A stretch of 64,000 nt of DNA from Chitinophagales bacterium (GTDB taxonomy: Bacteria > Bacteroidota > Bacteroidia > Chitinophagales > Chitinophagaceae), in the NCBI GenBank assembly GCA_013298665.1, contig JAAFIK010000012.1, positions 33,507 to 97,506 on the forward strand. The letters are read 5' to 3'. The notes beneath the pieces were generated by a model that was not told the origin of the DNA, did not search any database, and was given only the letters and a program-made list of their open reading frames with translations. Within the stretch, counting starts at the first letter, position 1, and each line of letters opens with the position of its first letter. Shown piece by piece: positions 15,646 to 25,235 of the stretch. A program made the position numbers and the translations under genes.

Positions 15646-17511
15646 TTATTCCACGCCATTGGGTGGATGCAGCGGAACCCTGATGCTGAGTACACAACCG
15701 TTACCTGGCGAAGAAGAAATATCTGCTTTTCCGCCAATGGTTTCAGCACGTGTAAAGATATTAGCCAGCCCCAGTCCCTTACGAACCCTGGCCAGGTCAA
15801 ACCCTTTTCCATTGTCCTTGACCGTAAGTAGTAATATTCCCGCCTCGATGGTGAGGCCAATGGTTACTTTGTCGGCTCCGGCGTGTTTGAGGATATTATT
15901 CACCTCTTCCTGCACCATTCTGAAAAGTGTCAGCCTCGTATGATCCGACAGCAGGTTTTCGTCAAACGCCTCCCCGATTTTAACCTCCATCGCCAGGCTG
16001 CCCGGAATACTCAACCGGTCAGCAAGGTCTTTGAGTGCTGCTGCAAATCCGTTGACGGATAATGAACCGGGATTGAGGTTATGGCTGATGTTGCGTATTT
16101 CGTCGATGGCTTTCTGCAGGTAGTCCAATCCCTGGCCGATGAGTTGGGCAGGTGCCTGGGGTTGCTTCTGTGCTGTTTTCAAAAATAATATGGTAGCGGC
16201 AAGCAATTGGTTGACATTGTCGTGCAGTTCATTGGATATTTCGCGACGCTCTTTTTCCTGGGCATCTATAACCGCTGCCACTACTTCCTGCTTTTTCTTT
16301 TGTTCTGTTTCAAGTATCTGCTGCTGGAGTTTCCGTTCCTCGCTGATGTCCTGCATAGATCCGATCATCCGTATGGCGTTTCCCTGTTCGTCGCGGATGA
16401 TACAGGCCTGGTCAATGACCGGCTTATAAGAACCATCTGCACAGCGGTAGCGAAACTCATGCTGCCAGCGCGTACTCCCGTTGCTTAATGCCTCCTGCCA
16501 GCTTTTCGTGGCAGCCATGGCATCGTCCGGATGAATATTAACAGAATTGAATTCGATCAGATCCTCATCAAGTTCATGCCCAAAAAGGGTTTTGAAGCCC
16601 CCGATGCGCCGGATGGTATTTTCTTTCAGGTCCCAATCCCAGATAACGTCACGCGTTGCCTGTCCGGCATTTTCATACAACTGGTTGTTTTTGAGCAATG
16701 CATTACTTGTTGTCATATGTGCCGTAATATCAATCGCCATGCCCCCGATCAACCGTTCGCTATCCCGGCTTTCCACCGGAAATTTGAATACCTGGTAGTA
16801 AACGGGGTTACCCGCGCTGTCTTTACCCTCTTCCTGAACGGTGATCCGGCTGTTGCCGTCCAGTACACGGGCATCACTTTCCATACAGGTTTTCCGCATA
16901 TCATCCGGGTAATAAGCATATACATTTTTCCCAACGGCATCTGCGGGAAGCCCGAAACTGTCCCGGAAAAGTGAATTCATATAAACCAGTACACCGTTCT
17001 CGTCATTAATCCATGCAAGGGAAGAGGTATTCTCCATAAAAGAAATAAACCGCTGTTGTTTGAACAGTGATTCCTCAAGCACCTTTTTTTCGTTGGTGAT
17101 GTTGTGGCCAACGCCAATATAGCCAATATGTTCCCCATTGGCATCCCTGATGGCATTGATGGTGGCCTGTACATATACAGGTGCCTGATTATTACGGGTG
17201 ATGCAAAGCTCTCCGCTCCAGGTACGCGCGGTTATGATCTCGGCCCTGATCTGCTCCAGGGTAAATCCTTTGGCTTCAAACTGGAAAATCTCGCGGTAAA
17301 AATGGTTGAATACTTCTTCGTAACGGAAGCCTAAATACCTTTCAGTGGCCCTGTTCCAGCCTTTAATATTGAAATCAAGATCTGTGGTGATAATGCCATC
17401 GGAAATCTGATCAATGAGCGGGGATGCTGTCCACCATTTGCTGTTGGGGATATTGCAAAGTAATCCCGGTGCAACGATAAACTGATCAATGGTTGTAGAA
17501 ATCTGGTTCAT
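15646..17511 (-). CDS. PAS-domain sensor histidine kinase (HisKA_3 type), orphan
   Basis: This 621-residue protein has three PAS-type sensor domains (about 25-140, 150-265 and 280-395), each with GWNRATERYLGFR- or YIGVGHNIT-like PAS/PAC elements. A NarL/LuxR-type kinase core follows. The dimerisation/phosphoacceptor motif is EKERREISNELHDNVNQLLAA with the His in ELHD. The ATPase boxes are MVQEEVNNILKHA (N box), VKDNGKGFD (G1) and KGLGLANIFTRAETIGG (G2). No transmembrane helix is obvious, so it is probably cytoplasmic. Kinases of this class pair with LuxR-type response regulators, but none is encoded nearby. Confidence 0.92.
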   Translation of the reverse strand: MNQISTTIDQFIVAPGLLCNIPNSKWWTASPLIDQISDGIITTDLDFNIKGWNRATERYLGFRYEEVFNHFYREIFQFEAKGFTLEQIRAEIITARTWSGELCITRNNQAPVYVQATINAIRDANGEHIGYIGVGHNITNEKKVLEESLFKQQRFISFMENTSSLAWINDENGVLVYMNSLFRDSFGLPADAVGKNVYAYYPDDMRKTCMESDARVLDGNSRITVQEEGKDSAGNPVYYQVFKFPVESRDSERLIGGMAIDITAHMTTSNALLKNNQLYENAGQATRDVIWDWDLKENTIRRIGGFKTLFGHELDEDLIEFNSVNIHPDDAMAATKSWQEALSNGSTRWQHEFRYRCADGSYKPVIDQACIIRDEQGNAIRMIGSMQDISEERKLQQQILETEQKKKQEVVAAVIDAQEKERREISNELHDNVNQLLAATILFLKTAQKQPQAPAQLIGQGLDYLQKAIDEIRNISHNLNPGSLSVNGFAAALKDLADRLSIPGSLAMEVKIGEAFDENLLSDHTRLTLFRMVQEEVNNILKHAGADKVTIGLTIEAGILLLTVKDNGKGFDLARVRKGLGLANIFTRAETIGGKADISSSPGNGCVLSIRVPLHPPNGVE

Positions 17512-17875
17512 TCAGGATATTAAGTTTGTCCGCTTCCGCCCGCAGCATCATGTACACTACAGGTGAAATCAGTAAATTGGAATTGGATGTTGTACCTAAA
17601 TAGCTCCTAATGTCTTGCAATGGGTAAGAAATCAGACATTCCATATGTTAACAACACACTAAATTAATAAATGTTTTGAATATGGTGTATGCTATTTCGC
17701 ATATTAATTAAAACCTAATATCAGGGACAGGATACAATAATGGTTCAGCAGCCCGCGGAAGTAACAGGCATTTTCCCTTACATTTGCCGGCAATAATCAG
17801 TAGTAACGTACCATAACAGTTAAAAACAGGTCAATTTATCCTCAACAACACTTTCATTTATCAAACAAATTCAGC
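17512..17875. other. Divergent intergenic region
   Basis: This 364-bp AT-rich gap lies between the divergently oriented histidine kinase and beta-propeller genes. The only clear signal is TACATTTG at 17779-17786, a full -7 match on the plus strand without a good -33 partner. That would place the start of the beta-propeller transcript near 17790. No gene or RNA is seen. Confidence 0.4.
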
Positions 17876-19753
17876 ATGAAAAAATTTCTTTGCCTTTGCA
17901 TTATCCTTATGACAGCAGCAAGCGTACAGGCACAAAGCACAGCGCCTGAATGGACCGTTGATGTAGGCAGCATGGTTATGCAGGCCAATTTTATGGAGCA
18001 GACCGACGCAGGTATTTTGGTGGTATGCACACCCAACAAAACCATTGGTATCAATCCCAAAACCAAAAAAATGGCTTGGGAAACCACAGAAATCCGTGAC
18101 ATCAAACAGGAAGAATACAAACCGATTGCAGGCACCCAATACTTCATGGTAGAGTTTCAGAAACTGACAAGCCTGAAGAAAAACAAAACGGTTGCGATCT
18201 TCGACAGCTATACGGGTAAAATCGTTTACAACAGCCGGGAAGAAGATATTAAAGTACGCAACACCCGCATCATGCCCGAAATGAAAGGGTTGTTGCTGGA
18301 GGCGGAAAAAGACGGCAAATACCTTGTCGCATTTCTCGACTTTATGTCGTCGCAGGTATTGTGGACAAAAGAGCTCGGGGAAGTAAAAAAGGGCGGGTTT
18401 GGTATTGGTGCACTCGTACGTGCAGTAAAGTCGCAGATCGAAACCATTTTTAAGGTGGCACCGGTGGTTGATGATAATGGCAACCTGGTTATGGCCAGTA
18501 AGGACAATGTGTATTGTGTTAACGGCAAAACAGGCGCAGCATTATGGCAGAAAGAATTTAAAGATAACATTACCGATTTTATCTTCACCACCGATAAAAA
18601 AGAGCTCTTCGTGGTCTATGACGACCGGATGGATAAAGTAGAAGTGGCCACGGGTAAACTGGCATATGAGAAACCGCTCAGGTTAGACGGAAAAGTAAAC
18701 GGCCTGCTGCCTTATAATGAGGAATACATCCTGATGCACAGTGATGGCTTTAATATCCTGAATAATGCCGGGCAGTTCCGCTGGAAAAAAGACGCTTCCG
18801 TAGGGAATATTTCATACGTATGGCCGGTTGCAGACGGGTTTATTGCGGTTGAACAGGAGGAAGATAAAGGCAAAATTTTTAAGGTAAGTGCCGAGGGTAA
18901 AAAGCTCTGGGATGAAAAACTCAGCGATGCCATTTATACCGTAGAACCCATCGGCAATGGTGTATTATACATTACTGCCAAAAAGGCCAATATCCTCAAC
19001 TATGAAAAGGGTAAGGATGTATGGCCCAAAGACATCAAGATTAAGGGCAAACCTGCTTTTGGTGCAGATATCGCTAAAAAAACAGTATATGTTTTTTCGA
19101 ACAAAACACTGAGTGCATTCAATATGAATGACGGCACGTACAAGGTGGTTGCTGAAGACCTTAAGCTGAAAGAATATGACGACGATAAGGAGACGGCAAA
19201 AGTAGAAGCACGCGCAGAGGGCATTTTTATACAAACCAACCAGAGTGTGGCATTGGTTAAAGAAGATGGTACCGTATTGTACAACAAATATTTTACCGAA
19301 GCCGGACTGTCGAAAGGCATGCGGAACCTGCTTGGTGCACTCGGTACGGCTGCATCAATTGCGGGTACTGCCACTTCTGTTGCAGGAGCCATGAAGCCGC
19401 AGGACTGGCAGGTTAAAAATGTACGCCAGGATCCCAAAACCAATGCTACGGTGATAGAGGTTACCAGCAGACAGATGGAAACGGGAGCCGCTATTACCGG
19501 TGGGGGCGATGCCTTATACACATTTGCCCAGGATCGCTATTTTGCAACCAAATCAGCAAAAAATACGGTGTATATACTAAGCAGGTGGGATGAGGGAACA
19601 GGCATTGTGGTGGTGGATAAAGCCACGGGTAATGAAATCAAACGTATCGTGTTCAACGATAAAACGCCGCAGTATGTAGTAGACGAAACAGACTATAAAG
19701 TCTATGTGATTGTGGGAGGTAAGGAATTACGGGCGTACGACCTGAAAAAATAA
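17876..19753 (+). CDS. Exported PQQ-like beta-propeller repeat protein
   Basis: This 625-residue protein has a signal peptide (MKKFLCLCIILMTAASVQAQ) and repeated blade-like segments in which a W or Y strand is followed by a G-T/N-G or N-x-K-T-G turn: INPKTKKMAWETTE, FDSYTGKIVYNSRE, VNGKTGAALWQKEF and KATGNEIKRIVF. This is the pattern of the PQQ-binding-like/quinoprotein beta-propeller superfamily. A Gly/Ala-rich hydrophobic stretch (LLGALGTAASIAGTATSVAGAM, about 480-502) interrupts the propeller and may be a loop or a membrane-interacting helix. No cofactor site or T9SS tail is visible. The function is unknown; BamB-like scaffolding is one possibility. A strong bidirectional terminator follows. 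Confidence 0.8.
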   Translation: MKKFLCLCIILMTAASVQAQSTAPEWTVDVGSMVMQANFMEQTDAGILVVCTPNKTIGINPKTKKMAWETTEIRDIKQEEYKPIAGTQYFMVEFQKLTSLKKNKTVAIFDSYTGKIVYNSREEDIKVRNTRIMPEMKGLLLEAEKDGKYLVAFLDFMSSQVLWTKELGEVKKGGFGIGALVRAVKSQIETIFKVAPVVDDNGNLVMASKDNVYCVNGKTGAALWQKEFKDNITDFIFTTDKKELFVVYDDRMDKVEVATGKLAYEKPLRLDGKVNGLLPYNEEYILMHSDGFNILNNAGQFRWKKDASVGNISYVWPVADGFIAVEQEEDKGKIFKVSAEGKKLWDEKLSDAIYTVEPIGNGVLYITAKKANILNYEKGKDVWPKDIKIKGKPAFGADIAKKTVYVFSNKTLSAFNMNDGTYKVVAEDLKLKEYDDDKETAKVEARAEGIFIQTNQSVALVKEDGTVLYNKYFTEAGLSKGMRNLLGALGTAASIAGTATSVAGAMKPQDWQVKNVRQDPKTNATVIEVTSRQMETGAAITGGGDALYTFAQDRYFATKSAKNTVYILSRWDEGTGIVVVDKATGNEIKRIVFNDKTPQYVVDETDYKVYVIVGGKELRAYDLKK

Positions 19754-19756
19754 TCA

Positions 19757-19806
19757 GTTTACTAAAAAAAATGCCGGGCAGATGCCCGGCATTTTTTTTA
19801 GTAAAC
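19757..19806. terminator. Bidirectional intrinsic terminator
   Basis: A 24-bp perfect stem (19757-19780 with 19783-19806) has an A-run on the left and a T-run on the right of a GC-rich core, ATGCCGGGCA/TGCCCGGCAT. It sits between the convergent beta-propeller and amylase genes and can stop transcription from both. Confidence 0.92.
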
Positions 19807-19814
19807 CCGCTGCA

Positions 19815-22472
19815 TTATTGCCTGATCAATTTGAACTGGCTGTTGAAGCGGGTTGTACCTGCCCGCATGAAATACACGCCCGGCTGCAATTGCCGCAAAC
19901 GATTATTGAGGTTTTGCTGCACCTGCTGCAATGTACCCTGCGTTGTAAACACTTCTTCTCCGCCAACCTTACTGGCTTTAACAGTAAGGATATCCGTTGC
20001 AGCAACACCCTTTGCAAGAATAGTTACCTGGCTGCTCGAGGGATTGGGGTATATGGTAAATGACGGAGTGGCTGGTACCGGTAATACCTGTGGAGCAACA
20101 CGCAGATTGGCCGGAGAGGTTCTGGTATTTATACTGGCAGGTGCGGTATACGTTACATTTACCCATACCCGCTGCCCGGCCTGTGTAGCGGTGCTGTTAT
20201 TAACCTTAATGGTGATCCAGCCGGTAGCCGTAACTGTATAAGTACCCGTTAATGGCGCTGTATTGGAAGCCGCACCGCTTACATTCGACAACAGGGTGCC
20301 CGAAGTGTTGTAAAGGGCTATATTCAGGCTGCGTCCGTTTACTTCCGGTGATACCTTATACGTAACTGTAGTACCAGACGCCGCATAAATCCTGCCTGCG
20401 GTGCGGTCAGCAGTAGAATTATCGGGAAGCCGGCCGCCTTGTCTCAATGATTTGGGGTGACTGTCGCCAAGATCGTCTGCCATTTCCCACTCCTGTACGG
20501 TTTGGGTACTGCGTGCAGGGGTATAGCCGGCCAGGTAATTGTAGATATCCGTTACGGTAGTAAAGGTAACACCAGAGGGTTTTGGCGCCCATACAGAGTA
20601 GCCATGTCCCCGGGCACCGCTGATGGTATGCCCTACCGGAGCTGTCTTGATGAGGACACGCCCATCAGCCTGAACCCGGCTTGTGGTAACACCATGTGCT
20701 CCGGAATAATCGTAGAGGTCAACATTACGCCAGGCCGGATCTCCCGCATTAACCCAAACTTCTTCATCGGTGGTATTATTGGCTACAGCACTGAATTTAT
20801 CTGTAACACCAATCAGCGCACGACCGTAGCGTTCAAAAACGATATGATCGCCACTGCCCCCTTTTTGGTAAAAAGGTGCCTGAGCGCCGCCAAGACTGGT
20901 TGGCACACCATAGTCGCCATTCTTGAACTGGAGACGCTGGTGCGCCTGAAGTATATTGACCAGGTCTTCCCGTACAGGCAGGTCGGTGGTACTCGAGGGC
21001 AGGTGAGAATAACGTTTACCTGTAGTACCGACATCAAAAAGATCTTCAAAAAAAACAACGGGATTGCCATCCATTGCAAAAGTGGTGGCATAAGCCGAAG
21101 CTAAACGGGGTTCACGCGGATCAATGTGTTTGCCATTGCCGCCGAGTTCCTGGCTCTGGTCCCAACCCGTAGCATCACCCAATGGCTTGAGGAAGTCGCC
21201 GGCGGTGGTCAGGTACGGCCTGTACGTATCGTGGCTGTTTACAAAAGGGCAGGTACGATGTACACGCTGGGTGGAATAGTTGTAAAAACGCTTATCCTGC
21301 TGCTCGCCAGGCAGGTTTTGCATATTGTATCCGCCCATACCGAGTACCATACTGTAAAGCCCGCCATTGGGGCCATAGCCACGCAGGCTGAAGTCGAAGG
21401 TGCCGGTATGTTCTTCGGAACCGCTGCGAACATTGGTTACATAAGCATCGAGTTCAGACTTATTGCCGATCCACTCCCCAATACACATCATGGCTTCACC
21501 GCCCTGTGCAAAAGCCGGGAGCAGGTATTTGGTATTATAGATCAGGTCTTCCTGAACATAGATAGGAAAATGCTTGATGGCATCCCAACGCCAGCCATCC
21601 ACGCCCGTTTGCTTTTTAAGCCACATGAGCCAGTTGCGGGCATTATCGCGCATATAATTGCTCCCCTGGCCGGGGTTGACATATGGCCGGGTAACCGAAC
21701 TAATGGTCGCCGACCCCGATGTGGGGATATTTGAACTTTGACCGTAAGCAGACGCTTCATAGGAGATATCCGGGCCAAAAAAGGCCGTGCAAATATCTCC
21801 GGTTGTACAGTTATTGTTCAGGTTGGGGTAGAAGTTGGGGTAGTTTTTCGGCCACCGCCCGTTTCTTGTCCAGTAATCATTTTGTGAGTCGTCAATCAAC
21901 GGGGTACTGTACGACACATACCGGAAGTTTTTGTAACCATCGGCATTTTTAACAGAGTAATTGACCTCAGGATCTTTACCACCAAGGCCACCGTTGCTGC
22001 CGGCGTTGTCCACATGATTCAATACAACATCCTGAATCACTTCGATACCGTTGGCATGCATAACTGCAATAAGCCTGAGCAGCTCGTCTTTATTACCCAT
22101 CCGGGTACGTACATTCAAAGAGTCTCCACCACCTTTTTGGTATTTGTCGCCAAGGTCATATTGATCGAAAGGGCTGTAACCAACGGATCCCGGAGAACCG
22201 TTTTTGTAGGAAGGAGGGATCCAGATAGCGTCAAAACCCATCGACTTGAGGCGTGGTGCCAGTTCGACAAGATAGTTCGACCATGCATTGGGAAAATTGC
22301 TGTTCCAGTTGTTCCACCAAAAGGCCTGAAAAACGGCTTTTTTTACCCTCGTCTGGGCATAGCTGTTTGTGGTGAGGAGGGATAAGCAGGCAGTAAAAGC
22401 AATCAATACATACAGGGATAGTAAATCCATCCATCGGGCGCCACCTTGCAGGCGCATGGTTTTTTGTTTCAT
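19815..22472 (-). CDS. Secreted GH13 alpha-amylase with T9SS type A sorting domain
   Basis: This is an 885-residue glycoside hydrolase family 13 enzyme that cleaves alpha-1,4-glucans such as starch. The ATG at 22472 gives a signal peptide ending near NSYAQ; the 54 residues of longer open frame upstream are not protein-like. Catalytic motifs are DVVLNH (148-153), GWRWDAIKH with nucleophile Asp297, IGEWIG with acid/base Glu333 and VNSHD (411-415). After the (beta/alpha)8 barrel comes a beta-sandwich region rich in Ser/Thr. The C-terminus (FTIYPNPSSSQVTI...PGVYFMRAG...KLIRQ) is a T9SS type A sorting domain, so the enzyme is exported to the cell surface or medium. It is transcribed alone. Confidence 0.95.
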   Translation of the reverse strand: MKQKTMRLQGGARWMDLLSLYVLIAFTACLSLLTTNSYAQTRVKKAVFQAFWWNNWNSNFPNAWSNYLVELAPRLKSMGFDAIWIPPSYKNGSPGSVGYSPFDQYDLGDKYQKGGGDSLNVRTRMGNKDELLRLIAVMHANGIEVIQDVVLNHVDNAGSNGGLGGKDPEVNYSVKNADGYKNFRYVSYSTPLIDDSQNDYWTRNGRWPKNYPNFYPNLNNNCTTGDICTAFFGPDISYEASAYGQSSNIPTSGSATISSVTRPYVNPGQGSNYMRDNARNWLMWLKKQTGVDGWRWDAIKHFPIYVQEDLIYNTKYLLPAFAQGGEAMMCIGEWIGNKSELDAYVTNVRSGSEEHTGTFDFSLRGYGPNGGLYSMVLGMGGYNMQNLPGEQQDKRFYNYSTQRVHRTCPFVNSHDTYRPYLTTAGDFLKPLGDATGWDQSQELGGNGKHIDPREPRLASAYATTFAMDGNPVVFFEDLFDVGTTGKRYSHLPSSTTDLPVREDLVNILQAHQRLQFKNGDYGVPTSLGGAQAPFYQKGGSGDHIVFERYGRALIGVTDKFSAVANNTTDEEVWVNAGDPAWRNVDLYDYSGAHGVTTSRVQADGRVLIKTAPVGHTISGARGHGYSVWAPKPSGVTFTTVTDIYNYLAGYTPARSTQTVQEWEMADDLGDSHPKSLRQGGRLPDNSTADRTAGRIYAASGTTVTYKVSPEVNGRSLNIALYNTSGTLLSNVSGAASNTAPLTGTYTVTATGWITIKVNNSTATQAGQRVWVNVTYTAPASINTRTSPANLRVAPQVLPVPATPSFTIYPNPSSSQVTILAKGVAATDILTVKASKVGGEEVFTTQGTLQQVQQNLNNRLRQLQPGVYFMRAGTTRFNSQFKLIRQ

Positions 22473-22570
22473 AACAGTTAACTTAAAAGTGTTTAAAAAA
22501 TGAGACCCAATATGGCGTGTAGTGTCCACATACAGCAAAGCATAGTTTAATGTGTACAAATTACACAATA

Positions 22571-22601
22571 CAAATATAAGGGTTTGTCTGCATGTAATCA
22601 A
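22571..22601 (-). promoter_or_regulatory. Putative promoter of the amylase gene
   Basis: On the minus strand TATATTTG (22571-22578) is a full TAnnTTTG match. TTGA lies 19 bases upstream (22598-22601) in place of TTTG. A leader of about 95 bases would precede the ATG at 22472. The rest of the 302-bp gap down to 22774 holds only the terminator of the neighbouring lipoprotein gene. Confidence 0.45.
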
Positions 22602-22725
22602 CTTTTGTTTACGGGTGCTTATGCGCCTTAGCATGGCTTATGAGCCGTACCGGGAATACGGCAACGCGACCGGCTAACCAGGCTTTCTGTGCAGTACAAA
22701 GCAGCAGGCATACACGGGTAAGCAC

Positions 22726-22752
22726 AAAAAAGCAGGGCACGGGTACCCTGCT
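22726..22752 (-). terminator. Terminator after the 386-residue-frame lipoprotein gene
   Basis: Read on the minus strand, AGCAGGG (22746-22752) pairs with CCCTGCT (22731-22737), and the hairpin is followed by a run of six T. It lies about 20 bases past the stop codon at 22775. Confidence 0.65.
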
Positions 22753-22774
22753 TACAGACGTTCTCCTGATCAGC

Positions 22775-23914
22775 TTACCACTCTACAGCATAGCTGATCC
22801 TGCTTTTGATCCTGGGGTAAAGCTTCCGGTACAATTCATTAATGACCTGCTCCCGGCTGGGCGTATTGCGGAATCCTGCGTTGTTCACGAGATCCCAGTC
22901 ACTGTTGCCAAGCGCCCTTCTGTCGCCACTGTAGGTGGCATATTCTTCCTGCCACTGGTAATCTTCATCATAGTTGTTGAAGGCAATACTTTTCCTTGTC
23001 CGGATATCGGTTATCGATACTTCCATTGTTGCCCTTGCCGAAAAAGACTGGCGGTAAATGGTTAGTGTGGCTGTAACGGTCTGATAGAGTTGTTTTCCCG
23101 TACTGTCTTTACCGGCTTCAATCTCACGGCTCAGGTTTCGGGCAGACTGCGTGGTCGCCGGGCCGGGCATATCAATCCGGCGCAATACCAGGTCTACAAG
23201 CCAATCGGGTTGTATGTTGCGGGCCAGGGCATCCCGGTCGGTATAAAAACGGGCTTGAGATGGCCGGTTGTGGTTGTAGCCAAGCTCGCGTACAAGCGTT
23301 TGCTGAAAATACTCGTTGTTGTAATTATAGGCAAAGCCCGTGTTGAAAGCAGCGTGCCGTTGCTGGACAGGGTTGATGACCACATCAACAATGGTTTGCT
23401 CGTAAACGGCATCTATCCTTGTTCGCGTGTCTTTATACCCCGGTATGTACTGCGCTGCTTTACGATAGGCTTTATAAGCCAGGATAGCCTGTTCCCTTGA
23501 AGGATTGGCTTCGAGGCTGAGCGCATACTGGTAATAAGCCTCTGCGGCATTTTCCCTGCAACGCCCGATCGAATCCCTGTAATCGGCTGGTCGTACCATT
23601 TTGAGTGCAGATGGGTTGGCGATGATGACATCATACATATTTTGCAGTATGGTGTATGCCGAAAGGATATTGTCCCAACGACCAATCGCTGATGATTGTG
23701 TATACTTGCTGATCTTACCGGTATGGTACTGCTGTGCCCTGTCGTACAGCAGCGGCAGTGCCCTGAGTGCTTCTTCGTCTGAAGGTTTTTTATTGAGTTT
23801 CTTAACCGCATCAAAAAGCGCTTTGTCGCCATCTGATCTTGACAGATAATCTTTACTGCTTTTGCAGGCAGAAAACAGGGCGATCAGGGTGATGGTGTAA
23901 AAAATTGATTTCAT
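22775..23914 (-). CDS. Lipoprotein of unknown function (first of a related pair)
   Basis: This is a lipoprotein of about 379 residues. MKSIFYTITLIALFSAC is a lipoprotein signal with the lipobox FSAC, so the mature protein is lipid-anchored. The N-terminal half is helical, with tetratricopeptide-like spacing (AAEAYYQYALSLEANPSREQAILAYKAYRKAAQYIPGYKD). The C-terminal half is beta-rich, with WLVDLVLRRIDMPGP, the element DSTGKQLYQTVTATLTIYRQSFSARATMEVSITD and a final helix VINELYRKLYPRIKSRI. The gene immediately upstream on the same strand encodes a protein with the same order of elements, so the two are probably paralogues. I do not recognise the family. Confidence 0.75.
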   Translation of the reverse strand: MKSIFYTITLIALFSACKSSKDYLSRSDGDKALFDAVKKLNKKPSDEEALRALPLLYDRAQQYHTGKISKYTQSSAIGRWDNILSAYTILQNMYDVIIANPSALKMVRPADYRDSIGRCRENAAEAYYQYALSLEANPSREQAILAYKAYRKAAQYIPGYKDTRTRIDAVYEQTIVDVVINPVQQRHAAFNTGFAYNYNNEYFQQTLVRELGYNHNRPSQARFYTDRDALARNIQPDWLVDLVLRRIDMPGPATTQSARNLSREIEAGKDSTGKQLYQTVTATLTIYRQSFSARATMEVSITDIRTRKSIAFNNYDEDYQWQEEYATYSGDRRALGNSDWDLVNNAGFRNTPSREQVINELYRKLYPRIKSRISYAVEW

Positions 23915-24084
23915 GATTTGATTCCTCCTGTGCAACAGGTTTCAAAGGATGTACCAGTTATGACAAATATCTCTTGTTGTACAAACTTTAACATTTACTG
24001 TCCGGAACCACAATCAACCGGATATCTCCGGATCTGCCCCGATTGTGCTGTTTTAACAGCGATCAATATCCTGAAACAGGAAAC

Positions 24085-25191
24085 TTACTGCTCCAGCACA
24101 TAACGCATCAGGTGGCTGTATTCTTTATAGATATCCCGGCACAATTCGCGTACAACAGCCTCACGAACAGGAAGGATTTTATTGCTTTCGGAAATCGGGT
24201 TGAAGCCCCGCTGCTGATCAGGCCTGTACGTCTTTTCAATAATTCTGCTCATCACCGGGAAGTTCGTAGCCGGGTTGGTAATTGTCAGTTCCAATACAAC
24301 CTGCGCATCATTCACGCGATCAAAGGTGGTGATATCTTCAACCGTCCGGTAGCTGTAAACAGGCCGCCCGCTTGAATCCTGGCCTATTTCCATTCGTTCC
24401 GTTCTGCGTTCTGTCCTGGTTTCAACACCAGCGGTTGCCCTGAACGCGGGCAGTTGAATATTAACGATCCAATCGGGCACCCTGCTGGCAGCACCACCAT
24501 CCTGGTAACGGGTCAGGTGCAGAAAAGGGATTTTGCTTTTATTGGTATCTATCTCCCGTATCATATCATTTATAAACAAGGTATTGGTGAACCCATATAA
24601 ACGGCCGGGAAAGTTTTTTTCTGTAAAAAACAGGCTGTCTTCTACAGGGTGGAATGCAACCACAAAAACATTGTCATCGTATAGTTGTGTTTGCTGGCGA
24701 AGTGCATCTCTGTAACCCGGAAGACAAGCTTCCGCAAATCCAAAATCGGCATAAGCATTTCGTATGGAAGTCACTGAAGTATCCGCTGATAACTCTTCGG
24801 CCAGTTTATAATACCAGGCAGCCCCGGTTTCCCTGGCAGCCGATAACATGGCATCATAGTTGACTGCAGCAATAGCGGCACTGCAACAGGAGGCTTGTGC
24901 AGCAGCCGTATATAGCTTTTGTAAGGCTGTGTATTCCTGTACGATGGACAGAAAGCGGGTATGCTGATTGCTGTTTTGCAGCCGGATGATGTTGTTGAGA
25001 TGCTGTTGCTGAAGAACCTTATACTGCTCAGGCAATTTTTGGGTACTGCCTTTCGGTACAGTACCCCCGGCAAGTTTCGCCAGTTCTGTTAAAAAGCCCT
25101 CATCCTTTTCAGGTGAAATAGTTGTTCGCTGACTGGAAGAACAGCCCGTCATAATCAACAGGATAAATAATAAGCGGGTAAAAATCGGCAT
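24085..25191 (-). CDS. Lipoprotein of unknown function (second of a related pair)
   Basis: This 368-residue lipoprotein starts MPIFTRLLFILLIMTGCSSS (lipobox MTGC). It has a helical N-terminal half with a Cys/Ala-rich segment, then WIVNIQLPAFRATAGVETRTERRTERMEIGQDSSGRPVYSYRTVEDITTFDRVNDAQVVLELTITNPA. That matches the downstream gene in order: PDWxV strand, DSxGxxxY, a TV-x-TI pair and a cognate beta strand, then a C-terminal helix preceded by PVREAVVRELCRDIY. The pair is separated by 170 bases and may form one transcript. An envelope role is likely from the anchoring; the function is unknown. Confidence 0.75.
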   Translation of the reverse strand: MPIFTRLLFILLIMTGCSSSQRTTISPEKDEGFLTELAKLAGGTVPKGSTQKLPEQYKVLQQQHLNNIIRLQNSNQHTRFLSIVQEYTALQKLYTAAAQASCCSAAIAAVNYDAMLSAARETGAAWYYKLAEELSADTSVTSIRNAYADFGFAEACLPGYRDALRQQTQLYDDNVFVVAFHPVEDSLFFTEKNFPGRLYGFTNTLFINDMIREIDTNKSKIPFLHLTRYQDGGAASRVPDWIVNIQLPAFRATAGVETRTERRTERMEIGQDSSGRPVYSYRTVEDITTFDRVNDAQVVLELTITNPATNFPVMSRIIEKTYRPDQQRGFNPISESNKILPVREAVVRELCRDIYKEYSHLMRYVLEQ

Positions 25192-25235
25192 ACAGCAAGA
25201 ATAAAAACTATATTTTAAGTTAGTTGGTGAAAACT

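Noticed and set aside
20457..21734. Plus-strand frames opposite the amylase gene
   Set aside because: The minus strand carries all four GH13 catalytic regions; the plus frames show no domain.
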